Of a DNA stretch of 9,946 nt, positions 1 to 8,886 are shown piece by piece; the stretch's first letter is position 1; each line of letters begins with the position of its first letter. The position numbers were made by a program, and so were the translations under genes. The stretch is from Leptospira alstonii serovar Sichuan str. 79601 (GTDB taxonomy: Bacteria; Spirochaetota; Leptospiria; Leptospirales; Leptospiraceae): assembly GCF_000347175.1 (NCBI RefSeq), contig NZ_ANIK01000089.1:1-9946 (forward strand). The letters run 5' to 3'. The notes beneath the pieces were generated by a model. It did no database searches, was not told the origin of the DNA, and saw nothing but the letters and a program-made list of their open reading frames with translations.

Positions 1-1
1 T

Positions 2-56
<55 letters not shown>

Positions 57-78
57 TCCCTCCAAGGAGCCTTTCCTC

Positions 79-2961
79 ATGGCATTCATCCCCAAAGAAG
101 AGATTACGCGACTAAAGACGGAAACGGACCTGCTTGCCTTGGTCCGAAGCTACGGGATCGAACTGAAGAACCACGGAACGAACTGGGTAGCAAGATGCCC
201 GTTCCACGATGACAAAACGCCGTCGTTCATCGTAACGCCTGTAAAGAATCTGTGGCACTGTATGGGAGCTTGCCAGACAGGAGGAAGCGCGATCGACTTC
301 GTAATGAAACGGGAAGGTGTAAGCGTAAGAGAAGCAGTCTTGAAACTACAAGAGAGAGAACGAATAACAGCAAACGAACCAGAGAAGAGGCGGGGCCAGG
401 CTGCTGCTCTTCAAACAAAAGAATTCCCCATACACGAAAAGGCAAGCGAGCGCAAGGACTACAAAGAGTTTAGCGCACAAGAACAGGATTTAATCGAAGG
501 AGCCTTTGACTACTACCAAGAGACATTGGGGAAGAGTAAAGAAGCAATCGAGTATTTAAAGTCCAGAGGAGTGTATGACGAGGAGGTGCTACGCAAGTTT
601 AGGGTAGGATACGCGAACGGAACACTGATCGAAAAATATTTACGTAGGCGGGACGGAAAGGCAGCGCGAAGGACATTTTTAGAATACGGACTACTCCGGG
701 AGACAGGTAGAGAGCAGTATCACGGATGTATAGTATTTCCACTTTGTAACGAAGAGAAAAAGCCGGTAGGAGCGTATGGAAGGGCCTTCAAGGCAACGAG
801 TCGAGAGATACGCCACAGATATATGAGAGGCCCGCATACAGGACTTTGGAACCGGGAAGCATTTAGAGGCAAAGAGTTGGTACTTTGTGAAAGTGTGATC
901 GATGCTTTGACGTTATATGTAAATGGGATACGCAACGCAACTTGCAGTTATGGAATCCAAGGATACACGGAAGAACTGCATACGGAAATCTGGAAACAAA
1001 AACCGAAGCGAGTAATACTCGCGTATGACAACGATGTAGCGGGTAACGAAGGGGCGACAAGAGTAGCGCATCGGCTGTTGCAAGAAGGGATACAGTGCAA
1101 CCGGATGAAATTCCCTCCGAGTATGGATGTGAATGACTACGCTCGGAAGGTAACCAACTCTAGGGAGAAGTTAAACGCCCTCCTACTTGATTCGAGAGAA
1201 ATGAGAGAAGAAAGGGAGAGTAGTGGTCAAGACGCCGACTTGGAAGGATTAGAACCGGAAGGAATGGAAAGAGAAGAAGTAAAACATGAAACTAGAATGA
1301 ATGAAAAGGCTGTAATGGAAGTAACGGAATATGAAAATTTGGAAGAGAAGGAACACACAACCGAAGAGAACAAGAAAGAGAATACGAAGGGATTCGAGAT
1401 TAGAAGAAGTTCGGAAGAGATCTTGTTTTTAAAAGGAGAAAGGGAATACCGGGTAAGGTCGTTGTACAAGAATCAGAGTATGGAACAGATCAAAGTGAAT
1501 CTGAGACTTTTAGTCGGAGAGGACTATTATATCGAGACGTTCGATTTAATGAATCAAAGGATGAGAAAGGGCTATGTACAAAACGCAAGCGAAGCGACAA
1601 ATATCTTGGAAGAGACGATCACGAATGACTTGAAAGAAGTGTTTCGGGAAACGGAGGAAACGCTCTACGAACATTTAGAGAAGGTAAAGAAACCTACAAA
1701 AGAAGAAATAGAGCTTACTCCCGGGGAAAGAGAAGAAGGGCTTAGTATATTAAAAGATCCCTGCTTAGTGACGCGGATCTTAGAGGACTTTGAGAGAATT
1801 GGACTTGTGGGAGAGAGAACGAATTCTCTGCTTGGGTATCTCGCGACACTAACAAGAAGAACTGAGAATCCGCTCGCGGTGATCATACAGAGTTCATCGA
1901 GTGCGGGAAAGTCAACCCTGATGGATTCAATTTTAGACCTGGTACCGGAAGAGGAGAAAGAGAAGTATTCAGCGATGACGGGCCAGTCCCTCTTCTATAT
2001 GTCCTCGAAGAATTTAAAGAACAAGGTGTTAGCGATCTCGGAAGAAGAAGGAATCGAGCGTGCAAAGTATGCGCTCAAGATATTACAGAGCGAGAAGAGA
2101 ATCAGTATCGCAACGACGACCAAGGATCAACTAACCGGCAAGCTATCGACGACGGAATACGTGGTGGAAGGACCGGTAGTGTTATTCTTAACAACGACGA
2201 GTGTAGAGATCGACGAAGAACTGCAAAACAGAGCGATGATCTTAACGGTGAACGAAGAGAGAGAACAGACCAAAACGATCCTTGAAAACCAGAGATTGGA
2301 AGAAACTCTCTCAGGGGTATTGAAAAAGAAGACGAAGGACGGAATTGTAAAACTCCATCAAAACATGCAGAGACTGATTCTACCTTTAGCGGTGGTAAAC
2401 CCTTACGCAAAGGAACTTAAATTTCCGGATACGAGACTGCGGATGAGGCGGGATCAAAAGAAGTATCTAACGCTGATACGAACGATAGCGCTTCTCCACC
2501 AATACCAAAGGGAGGTAAAAATAGCGAAGGATGAGAGCGGCCAAGAGATCGCATACATTGAAGTGGAGAAGTCGGACATTGAGCTCGCGAGTTTGTTATT
2601 TAGTCGAGTGTTTGGAAAGAACTTAGACGATCTAAGTCCTCATACAAAGAAGGTGCTAAAAGAAATTCACGGATACGTAAAAGAAGTGTGTGAAGAAAAA
2701 AAAGTGGAGAGAAGCGAAGTTCGCCTAACCAGAAAGGAGATACGTGAGAGAACTGGAACGGGCGACACAAGATTACGAATCTATTTAAAGAGATTGGAAG
2801 AATTAGAATATTTGTATGTGCGAACGGGCAAACAGGGATTAACCCTTGAATACGAATTACTTTGGGACGGAGAAGGAGAAAACGGAAACGATTTTGTACT
2901 TGGCATATTAGAAAAAGAAACAGACCTAAGGGAGAAACAAAAATGGGATTTGATCCTTTAA
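79..2961 (+). CDS. Primase-helicase: CHC2 zinc finger, TOPRIM and AAA+-like ATPase
   Basis: This 960-residue protein probably makes RNA primers and unwinds DNA for replication of the element, and may be its initiator. Residues 36-90 form a CHC2 zinc-binding domain with ligands C40, H43, C61 and C65; the last pair is spaced C-x3-C, against the usual C-x2-C of DnaG. Residues 140-190 resemble the TOPRIM N-terminal region, and the TOPRIM core follows with E271 and the D317-x-D319 pair. A charged linker (about 370-545) leads to an ATPase domain (about 575-735) with Walker [10 protein letters not shown] (K611), a Walker B-like LAISEEE (651-657), a sensor-like strand near 700-710 and R718 as possible arginine finger. 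Residues 878-925 look like a winged helix. AAGGAG sits 9 nt before the ATG. Domain calls are firm; initiator role is inferred. Confidence 0.9.
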   Translation: MAFIPKEEITRLKTETDLLALVRSYGIELKNHGTNWVARCPFHDDKTPSFIVTPVKNLWHCMGACQTGGSAIDFVMKREGVSVREAVLKLQERERITANEPEKRRGQAAALQTKEFPIHEKASERKDYKEFSAQEQDLIEGAFDYYQETLGKSKEAIEYLKSRGVYDEEVLRKFRVGYANGTLIEKYLRRRDGKAARRTFLEYGLLRETGREQYHGCIVFPLCNEEKKPVGAYGRAFKATSREIRHRYMRGPHTGLWNREAFRGKELVLCESVIDALTLYVNGIRNATCSYGIQGYTEELHTEIWKQKPKRVILAYDNDVAGNEGATRVAHRLLQEGIQCNRMKFPPSMDVNDYARKVTNSREKLNALLLDSREMREERESSGQDADLEGLEPEGMEREEVKHETRMNEKAVMEVTEYENLEEKEHTTEENKKENTKGFEIRRSSEEILFLKGEREYRVRSLYKNQSMEQIKVNLRLLVGEDYYIETFDLMNQRMRKGYVQNASEATNILEETITNDLKEVFRETEETLYEHLEKVKKPTKEEIELTPGEREEGLSILKDPCLVTRILEDFERIGLVGERTNSLLGYLATLTRRTENPLAVIIQSSSSAGKSTLMDSILDLVPEEEKEKYSAMTGQSLFYMSSKNLKNKVLAISEEEGIERAKYALKILQSEKRISIATTTKDQLTGKLSTTEYVVEGPVVLFLTTTSVEIDEELQNRAMILTVNEEREQTKTILENQRLEETLSGVLKKKTKDGIVKLHQNMQRLILPLAVVNPYAKELKFPDTRLRMRRDQKKYLTLIRTIALLHQYQREVKIAKDESGQEIAYIEVEKSDIELASLLFSRVFGKNLDDLSPHTKKVLKEIHGYVKEVCEEKKVERSEVRLTRKEIRERTGTGDTRLRIYLKRLEELEYLYVRTGKQGLTLEYELLWDGEGENGNDFVLGILEKETDLREKQKWDLIL

Positions 2962-2969
2962 GACTTGGT

Positions 2970-2990
2970 GAGAGTAGTTCTCTCGTTTTT
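2970..2990 (+). terminator. Intrinsic terminator after the primase-helicase gene
   Basis: Nine bases after the stop codon GAGAG (2970-2974) pairs with CTCTC (2980-2984) across a 5-nt loop, followed by GTTTTT. The stem is short, so termination may be partial. Confidence 0.5.
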
Positions 2991-2997
2991 GATTCAG

Positions 2998-3072
2998 TTC
3001 GCACCCCCAAACGGGACAGTTTGCACCCCCTTCGCGCGTCCCTTGCGCCCCTTTGCCTGGGGGTTGCGCCCC
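2998..3072. repeat. Four iteron-like direct repeats, candidate replication origin
   Basis: A core GCRCCCC, preceded by TT in three of the copies, occurs at 3001, 3023, 3045 and 3066. The steps are 22, 22 and 21 bp, about two helical turns, the usual spacing of plasmid iterons bound by a Rep protein. The block is much richer in G and C than its surroundings and lies directly downstream of the primase-helicase gene. A sequence TTGTTCACA at 3177-3185 matches seven of nine bases of the DnaA box TTATCCACA and overlaps a small inverted repeat (GTTCA 3179-3183, TGAAC 3189-3193). Only the seven-base cores are conserved; the rest of each unit differs, so an origin is an inference. The block could instead be a protein-binding operator or a folded RNA segment. 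Confidence 0.45.
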
Positions 3073-3224
3073 TGATGAAAACGAGAACGGAGGGCATATA
3101 CTTGTAGAGATTGGCGATTCTTGGCAAAACGAGAAAAACATCACTGAAACTGCAGTATTAGGAAGGAAAAGAAAACTTGTTCACAACTTGAACGGTAGTT
3201 TCGGACTAAAAAGGGTAAAAGCCA

Positions 3225-3240
3225 AAGATTAGAAGATTAG
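3225..3240. repeat. Tandem 8-bp repeat AAGATTAG x2
   Basis: Two perfect copies of AAGATTAG (3225-3232 and 3233-3240) lie in the A-rich leader of the recombinase gene. They may be part of an AT-rich unwinding segment or simply slippage; nothing decides between these. Confidence 0.5.
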
Positions 3241-3273
3241 AGTTAAAACTATTTAAAGAGAAAGGATGAACGA

Positions 3274-4323
3274 ATGAGAGAAGAGACATTGAAGATAACG
3301 GACGGAAAGTATCATCTACACGGTTTTACATTGAAAGGGAGAGAGAGTGAATTAGAAAAAAGGATATTAGAATATCTGCAATCACAAGAGCGGATTGGAA
3401 GGACAGTTAAGACACTCAAACACAAACGAATAGCGTTAAAGGTATATTACAACTGGAGTGAAGAGAGGGGCCTTACAAACCCGGAAGAGACGACCCAAAA
3501 TGAAATAGAGGGATATCAAAGATATTTGAGAAAATACAGAAATCAGGTAACGAGAGAGAGGATCGGAATTAGGACCTCGAATTCGTGGTTATGTACTTTG
3601 AGGTCGTATTATTTGTATTTAGAGAGGAAAGGGTATATCCGAAGAAGTCCGTGTTTGGAGATGAAGTTACCTCGTAAGGGAAGGCGTATTCCGCGTAACG
3701 TCCTAAGTGTGGAAGAAGTGGAGAGTATCTTGTCGGTGCCGGATTGGCGAACCTCCCTAGGGATACGGAACCGGGCGATATTGGAGTTATTCTATTCCAC
3801 GGGTATACGGTTATTTGAGCTAAAGAGGTTAGAGATTGGAGATATTGATTTTTCGAAGAAGAGGATATTTGTAAGGGAAGGTAAAGGAAAAAAGGACAGA
3901 GTGATCCCGATATCAAAGAGGGCGTTATATTGGTTAGAGAAGTATTTAGAAGAGGTGCGTCTTGGACATGTGAAAGGATCGGGAAATTATGGTCTATTTT
4001 TGTCCTGTAGAGGGACTGTACTGCAATCAACGTGCCTCATCGGAATTGTAAGGGAAGCGTTAGAGAAAGCGGGGGTGGAGAAGAAGGGAGCGACTCACAT
4101 GTTTAGGCACACGACGGCGACATTGATGCTTGAGAACGGAGCGGACATACGGTATGTGCAGGAGATGCTCGGGCACAAGGATTTAAATTCCACACAAATC
4201 TACACACACGTAGCGATACGGAAATTAAAAGAGGTGTATGAGAGTACACACCCGTCGGCTGGGCATGGGGAAAGACATTTAAGAAAAGCGAATATTAATT
4301 CGACAGAGAGCGACACGAGTTAG
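3274..4323 (+). CDS. Tyrosine recombinase, XerC/XerD type
   Basis: This site-specific recombinase of 349 residues cuts and rejoins DNA through a tyrosine. In a circular replicon it most likely resolves multimers; in a prophage-like element it could also integrate. The N-terminal SAM-like core-binding domain spans about 25-125 and the catalytic domain about 143-325. All catalytic residues are visible: R179 (TGIRLFEL), K204 (REGKGKKDR), H275 and R278 (HMFRH), H301 (LGHKD) and Y310. The spacings from R278 to H301 (23) and H301 to Y310 (9) equal those of E. coli XerD. It is somewhat longer than XerD (298 residues), with extra residues at both ends. AAAGGA ends 7 nt before the ATG. The gene has its own terminator. 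No dif-like target site was recognised. Confidence 0.93.
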   Translation: MREETLKITDGKYHLHGFTLKGRESELEKRILEYLQSQERIGRTVKTLKHKRIALKVYYNWSEERGLTNPEETTQNEIEGYQRYLRKYRNQVTRERIGIRTSNSWLCTLRSYYLYLERKGYIRRSPCLEMKLPRKGRRIPRNVLSVEEVESILSVPDWRTSLGIRNRAILELFYSTGIRLFELKRLEIGDIDFSKKRIFVREGKGKKDRVIPISKRALYWLEKYLEEVRLGHVKGSGNYGLFLSCRGTVLQSTCLIGIVREALEKAGVEKKGATHMFRHTTATLMLENGADIRYVQEMLGHKDLNSTQIYTHVAIRKLKEVYESTHPSAGHGERHLRKANINSTESDTS

Positions 4324-4388
4324 TGAGTCGGAATTAGCGATTAGATGTTAGGATTTTCTAAATCTCTAAACAACCAAACGAAAAGGGC

Positions 4389-4430
4389 CGGTTAAAGGGA
4401 AGACTTCCCTTTTTAGCCGTTTCTTTATTT
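4389..4430 (+). terminator. Strong intrinsic terminator after the recombinase gene
   Basis: AGGGAA (4396-4401) pairs with TTCCCT across the 3-nt loop GAC. The stem continues through a two-base bulge into CGGTTAAA (4389-4396) pairing with TTTAGCCG (4412-4419, one wobble), followed by a T-rich tail at 4420-4430. It separates the recombinase gene from the par operon. Confidence 0.8.
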
Positions 4431-4627
4431 CAAAAAATTAACAGAATTCAAAAAACCTAAACAAGTTAGGAGGCCGAAGGCGTATTAGGGATCAGTGGAT
4501 AGAAGTCAGGGATCAGGAAATTTACAGAAGGGATGAAAACAACCTTTGTTAAAGCGAAATTGCTCTACTCGGAAAAAATAACTGAACTCTGAAATCTAAC
4601 ATCTGAGTTCTAGTATGGAGTTTAAGA
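4431..4627 (+). promoter_or_regulatory. Leader of the par operon with repeats
   Basis: This gap holds no gene. Two direct repeats AGGGATCAG begin at 4487 and 4508, 21 bp apart. A small palindrome has arms CCTAA (4456-4460) and TTAGG (4466-4470). A wider inverted repeat has arms GAACTC (4584-4589) and GAGTTC (4605-4610) just before the parA ribosome-binding site GGAG (4617-4620). Because this ParA lacks an N-terminal helix-turn-helix, ParB or another factor would be the expected repressor here. I could not pick a clear -35/-10 pair. Confidence 0.4.
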
Positions 4628-5448
<821 letters not shown>

Positions 5449-5452
<4 letters not shown>

Positions 5453-6753
5453 AGAAGAGTCAGGAAGAGAAAGCAAACGAGTGGATGGACGCGCAAGAAG
5501 CAAATCCCAGGCCCGGATCTACATTCAAAAAACAGTATATCCCGAAGGGAGTTACGTTGAATCCGATTGTGAAGATGGTTCCTCCGGAGAGTTTAAAACC
5601 GAATCCAAAGAACGACTTTGATCCATTGAGTGAAGAAGAATACGCAAATCTCAAAGAGAACATTGCTCTCAACGGAATCTTGGATGCACTGACAGCGAAA
5701 AAAGACGGAACGATTATCACGGGAGAGAATCGTTACCGGATTGCGCTTGAGTTAAAAGAACACGAAGACGAGAACGTGCGCCGGAGAATCGAGAACATCC
5801 CTGTTCGTTATTATATGAACGAGCTCACACTGGAAGAGGAATACGACATCCTAGAAGGAGACAATTTATTTCGAAGACATCTAACAGCGGAACAAAGAAA
5901 AGAGCGGCTAAAGAGAAGGATTCTTCGCAAATACAAAGACGAACTTATGCAAGACAATCGAGGCGGAAACAGAAAGAGCGAGTCGTCTAAAATACAAAGT
6001 GAAGAACAAACAAAACAAGAACTGTCTTTTCGGGTGGAAGAACAAACGGGTGGAATGTCCGGAAGTGAGCTTGGCCAACAGGTGGAAGTTGGCAACTTAG
6101 AAGAGCAAGCGAAAGAATCAAACCTTCAGGGTGAAGGTTTGAAAGAGGATTCTAAGATGTTAAGCGAAGTTTTGTTCTCTAAAGAATCAAAAGATGAGGG
6201 TCATCTTTTGATCGGCAAGAGTCAAGGTTCGAATGAAAAATCAAAAGTTCAGGGTGATCGTTTGAAACAGGGAGAACAAAAGAAAGAAGCATCTTCTTCG
6301 ATCGGAACCAAAACTGAAGGATCAAAAGATGACCCTCATCTTTTGATCGGTAATTCCAGTAAGGACTTAGCAAGGAAAGTATCAGAGAATGAAAACATAC
6401 CACTTGGAACGGCTAAAAATTATATCTCTGAACTAAAGAAAGAACTCAAAACCAAAGAGCCGAAGCCAACCGCAAAAAAAGAGAAACCGGCCAAGAAGGA
6501 AGAAGGCAAGAAGAAGACACGGAAACAAATCGCACAAAAGAAAGCGAAGGAGTTTCAAAAGAAGTATCTGAAGATGAGTTACGAACAAAAGGAAGCGGCC
6601 CTCGATCGAATGTTAGGCTTACTTGTGAGATTGAGAAAACAGCAATCGAAGTTAGACGAGCAGGTAATGGAATTGCACTGGAAGGATGCGGAGATCGTAT
6701 ATCAGCTAACCGCGGTGGGTCAAGACAAGAGGATTTGGAAGTTGAAAGTATGA
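5449..6753 (+). CDS. parB: ParB-like centromere-binding protein with repeat-filled linker
   Basis: This 434-residue partner of ParA would bind the centromere and stimulate the ATPase. The ParB/Srx N-terminal domain covers about 36-125 and has a GENRYR box (92-97) in place of the usual GERR-type CTP-binding motif. Residues 138-170 ([19 protein letters not shown]) match the segment that in relatives runs almost directly into the helix-turn-helix. Here about 130 residues of low-complexity, Lys/Glu/Ser/Gln-rich sequence intervene before the HTH-like segment at about 304-333 (KDLARKV to SELKKEL). That linker is encoded by four DNA palindromes. A Lys-rich stretch (334-365) leads to a coiled-coil-like C-terminal domain (366-430), probably for dimerisation. 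The family call is firm; target specificity is unknown. Confidence 0.88.
6118..6142. repeat. Intragenic palindrome 1 in parB
   Basis: Perfect inverted repeat: arms TCAAACCTTCA and TGAAGGTTTGA (11 bp each) around a central GGG. It encodes the peptide SNLQGEGLK in the ParB linker. Confidence 0.9.
6186..6212. repeat. Intragenic palindrome 2 in parB
   Basis: Perfect inverted repeat: arms ATCAAAAGATGA and TCATCTTTTGAT (12 bp each) around GGG. It encodes SKDEGHLLI. It is the exact reverse complement of palindrome 4. Confidence 0.92.
6241..6265. repeat. Intragenic palindrome 3 in parB (degenerate)
   Basis: Arms TCAAAAGTTCA and TGATCGTTTGA pair at nine of eleven positions around GGG. It encodes SKVQGDRLK. 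The outer five and inner three base pairs are kept; two mismatches lie in between. Confidence 0.8.
6320..6348. repeat. Intragenic palindrome 4 in parB (inverted copy of 2)
   Basis: Perfect inverted repeat: arms GATCAAAAGATGA and TCATCTTTTGATC (13 bp each) around CCC. Its 27-bp core equals palindrome 2 in the opposite orientation, and the next bases (CGG then AA after one variable base) also agree. It encodes SKDDPHLLI just before the helix-turn-helix. Confidence 0.92.
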
Positions 6754-7037
6754 AAAGCAAAAACGAGACAAAACGAGACAAAAACGGATTAGATCCAAAA
6801 ACAAGGGAGGAAGAAGCGGAAGAATCTTCCATCCAAAAAAGAATGGAAATCTTTCGAAAAAGATATGAAAAGATGAGTTCGATAAAGAAGAGAGAGGAAG
6901 TAAAAAGTCTATTACAGAAATTGAAAGTGTATCGAAAGAAGATCCAAAAGCTGATTCTTCAATTGACGAAAGTAGCGGAACAGGAAATCGAGATTGAAAG
7001 AAAACTCAGAGTGATCGGAGGAAGGTCGATCCACTAA
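6750..7037 (+). CDS. Small ParB C-terminal-domain paralogue
   Basis: This 95-residue, very basic and helical protein has no named family that I recognise. Its second half aligns without gaps over 56 residues to ParB residues 369-424; I count 18 identities (32 %), including the shared F-x-K-x-Y-x-K-M-S block and the terminal glycine. It therefore looks like a free copy of the putative ParB dimerisation coiled coil, which could form mixed dimers with ParB or tune its assembly; that role is inference. The ATG at 6750 is chosen because it overlaps the parB stop by ATGA, as parB overlaps parA, so it is the third gene of the par operon. A TTG at 6735 in the same frame is less likely. The N-terminal 30 residues are charged and low in complexity. 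Confidence 0.8.
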   Translation: MKSKNETKRDKNGLDPKTREEEAEESSIQKRMEIFRKRYEKMSSIKKREEVKSLLQKLKVYRKKIQKLILQLTKVAEQEIEIERKLRVIGGRSIH

Positions 7038-7063
7038 AGGAAATGGGAAGAAATTAGGCTAAA

Positions 7064-7119
7064 AAGTGAGGAAAAAAACAGCCGATTTTTCACTCACTTT
7101 TCCTTCGTTTTCCTCACTT
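7064..7119. repeat. 12-bp perfect inverted repeat after the par operon
   Basis: AAGTGAGGAAAA (7064-7075) and TTTTCCTCACTT (7108-7119) are perfect inverted repeats separated by 32 nt. It could end the par operon transcript or act as an operator for the following toxin-antitoxin genes; there is no T-run behind it on the + strand. A second small dyad, TAATTT (7131-7136) with AAATTA (7142-7147), flanked by CC and GG, follows. Confidence 0.6.
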
Positions 7120-7209
7120 GAAATTACCCTTAATTTATCTGAAATTAGGAAGCCCAAAAAAGGGTTGGACAAATCGCTGAATCGAGGTCGAAATCAAAGA
7201 GGGAAAGAA

Positions 7210-7442
<233 letters not shown>

Positions 7443-7443
<1 letters not shown>

Positions 7444-7619
7444 TGAAGAAATTGGAAAGAGCGGAAGAAGTTTTGCAGTTACCGGTTGCAACTGGAGAAG
7501 CGTTAAAGAAATTGAATTTAGCGGGAATCTGGAAAGACAGAGAAATTGGCGACAGTACAGCCTATTCACAGGCGTTAAGAAAGAAGTTAGCGAGCCGCAT
7601 GCTGATTGATTGGAATTAA
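7443..7619 (+). CDS. 58-residue VapB-tail-like small protein
   Basis: The ORF begins at the TAATG overlap with the UPF0175 gene and ends at 7619. The segment GIWKDREIGDSTAYSQALRK (28-47) resembles the C-terminal toxin-binding tail of VapB-type antitoxins (G-x-W-x-D-R-E, then D-S and a Lys/Arg helix). The N-terminal 27 residues are short for a DNA-binding domain. It may be a second part of a split antitoxin, whose DNA-binding part is the UPF0175 protein, or a remnant left when a PIN toxin was lost. Coupled translation argues that it is expressed. The family call rests on motif memory only. Confidence 0.5.
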
Positions 7620-7654
7620 GAAACGATTCACCAAGTAAAATTAAAACGTAGATA

Positions 7655-7963
7655 ATGAATCAACTGGAAGACGTATTTAAAAGAAAAATCCGATTTACCG
7701 AAGAAAGAAGGAAGCACATTGAGGGGGATCATCCGGAGATGTCGGGACAAGAAGAGAGGATTGTAGAGTGTTTATTGTTTCCCGAGCAAGTGAGGCAATC
7801 CCGAACGGATTCGCGTGTGGAATTATTTTACAAGTATTTTACCGATACTTTAGTGGGTAACAAATATCTTTGTGTAGTCATCAAGAATGGAGTAGACGAT
7901 TTATTCCTTGTTACAGCGTATTTTACCGACAAGGTAAAGGAAGGAAATGTTTTATATGGATAG
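7655..7963 (+). CDS. BECR/PBECR-like putative RNase toxin
   Basis: The protein has 102 residues. Its pattern is FTEERRKHIEGDHPEM (14-29), a middle arginine-rich stretch (R47, R50), then KYLCVVIK (70-77) and FLVTAYFTDKV (84-94). This layout, with H21 and H26 and a final T-A-Y-x-T strand, recalls small proteins of the barnase-EndoU-colicin-RelE nuclease fold that are often encoded next to DUF2283 proteins. It may cut RNA as the toxin of a toxin-antitoxin pair, but which residues are catalytic cannot be told from this sequence alone. The ribosome-binding site is weak (GTAGATA before the ATG), so expression may be low. It overlaps the DUF2283 gene by 8 nt. Toxin function is inferred. Confidence 0.6.
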   Translation: MNQLEDVFKRKIRFTEERRKHIEGDHPEMSGQEERIVECLLFPEQVRQSRTDSRVELFYKYFTDTLVGNKYLCVVIKNGVDDLFLVTAYFTDKVKEGNVLYG

Positions 7964-8168
7964 AGAAATCAAGATATATTTCGACAAAGAGTCGGACTAC
8001 TTAGAAGTCCTCTTTGAAAAGAAAGAAGGTTTTTTTAAAGAAACGGAAAACGACGCGGTAATGGAAAAAGTGGATACTTTTGGGAACGTAATCGGATTTT
8101 CCGTTCTGAAAGTTAGCTCTTTTGAGAAAGGTCCAGTCTCGGTTCTCCTTCGTAGCGGCGCGGCCTAA
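7956..8168 (+). CDS. DUF2283 family protein, putative antitoxin
   Basis: This 70-residue protein shows the DUF2283 pattern: a first strand IKIYFDKESDYLEVLF (5-20), an acidic middle with E-N-D, then D-x-x-G-N-V-I-G-F-S-V-L (40-52). DUF2283 proteins commonly lie beside small RNase-like toxins, and this gene overlaps the preceding putative nuclease, so it is the likely antitoxin. The start at 7956 is preferred because GGAAGG at 7939-7944 lies 11 nt before it; an ATG at 7947 in the same frame would be only 2 nt from that site. It is the last convincing gene on the + strand. Confidence 0.75.
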   Translation: MDREIKIYFDKESDYLEVLFEKKEGFFKETENDAVMEKVDTFGNVIGFSVLKVSSFEKGPVSVLLRSGAA

Positions 8169-8416
8169 TTTGGCATTCGCTGGAAAGCTTCCCTCTTTAG
8201 CTGTAATATTTTGAAAATCCCAATCACGAAAAGATTTCGGGATACAAGCGGAAGAGGAAACGAAAGCCCGTATTAATTCAATGATATCGGCACAAAAATG
8301 CACAATACTGGTCTGAAGTGATTTCGGTTTACCGGCAAGGATCTTGATTGTATTGGAAAAAACCGGAAGAATCGAGAACTCTTTGCCTGAAGAAGAAAAA
8401 AGTACGGAAAACGGGA

Positions 8417-8432
8417 CTTGTGTGGAACCTAA
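8417..8432 (+). repeat. Isolated pair of the 11-bp motif
   Basis: CTTGT (8417) and CCTAA (8428) are 11 bp apart, and the shared text TGGAACCTAAA equals the end of the array at 9395-9412. It looks like a small outlier of the arrays at 9169-9416. Confidence 0.5.
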
Positions 8433-8612
8433 ACTCTCCTCCCTCCAAAAAACGAGTTGCCTGAATTTGTAATACCAAAAAGAGTTAAACAGCACGATTT
8501 CCCTTAAACTCTCAAAGGAAATTCTCGAAACAACCCGCCCTAATCCATTGCGCTCCAAACGACGCGGAGCCTCTAAACCCTAAAAAACGATCTTTGGACT
8601 TTTCCCTCTAAA

Positions 8613-8637
8613 GACGAAACCCGACGGAAACGTCGGG
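8613..8637 (-). terminator. GC-rich hairpin, terminator-like on the - strand
   Basis: CCCGACG (8620-8626) and CGTCGGG (8631-8637) form a perfect 7-bp stem; the + strand loop is GAAA, a GNRA tetraloop. Read on the - strand the stem is followed by TTTCGTC, a moderately T-rich tail. A second stem, GGGGG (8643-8647) with CCCCC (8657-8661), lies next to it. The pair may instead be part of a structured RNA or a protein-binding site. Confidence 0.4.
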
Positions 8638-8849
8638 ACGGAGGGGGAGAGTAACACCCCCCGCTAATACAATGACCTGTTCAAATTCAAAACAGAACGA
8701 TATTTAATATTTTCAAAAGGAAAAGTCTACTTTTCTCTCGTTTTCGAAAGAACTCTCGATGAAACCTAATTCGTTTGTTTAAAATCGAATATTTCCGAGT
8801 TTATCCGTCGGAAAAATACTAGCTTTTACTAGCATCCAAAGAACGATCT

Positions 8850-8879
8850 GGTAAAGGCAGGTAAACCCCTGCTTTTACC
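8850..8879 (-). terminator. Terminator of the 28-residue peptide gene
   Basis: A 12-bp stem (GGTAAAGGCAGG at 8850-8861 with CCTGCTTTTACC at 8868-8879, one wobble) has a 6-nt loop. On the - strand it begins 7 nt after the peptide stop codon and is followed by the fairly U-rich AGATCGTTCTTT. The position argues for a dedicated terminator; the tail is not a pure T-run. Confidence 0.6.
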
Positions 8880-8886
8880 GTCCTTG

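Larger units (their letters stand above)
8169..8886. other. Long stretch without a convincing gene
   Basis: This stretch marks the end of the co-oriented gene block. A - strand frame stays open from 8558 to 8001 but runs antisense through the DUF2283 gene, lacks a ribosome-binding site and resembles no family I know. Visible items are a copy of the 11-bp motif pair at 8417-8432, a near-perfect palindrome GAAAAGT-CT-ACTTTTC at 8720-8735, two GC-rich hairpins (8620-8662), a direct repeat TACTAGC (8817-8823 and 8827-8833), and the hairpin at 8850-8879. Confidence 0.6.

Noticed and set aside
2600..3127. - strand frame of 175 codons across the iteron block
   Set aside because: It is antisense to the end of the primase-helicase gene, and its Arg/Gly-rich part only reflects the GC-rich repeats.
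6071..6095. Fifth parB palindrome (TTGGCCAAC / GTTGGCAA)
   Set aside because: It needs a bulge, lacks the 3-nt GGG centre, and lies out of the three-base phase of the other four.
7066..7209. Upstream extension of the UPF0175 gene
   Set aside because: The added residues are encoded by the inverted repeat and do not fit the family; ATG 7210 has a ribosome-binding site and gives the normal family length.
8001..8558. Long - strand frame of 185 codons
   Set aside because: It runs antisense through the DUF2283 gene, has no ribosome-binding site and shows no familiar motif; probably chance.
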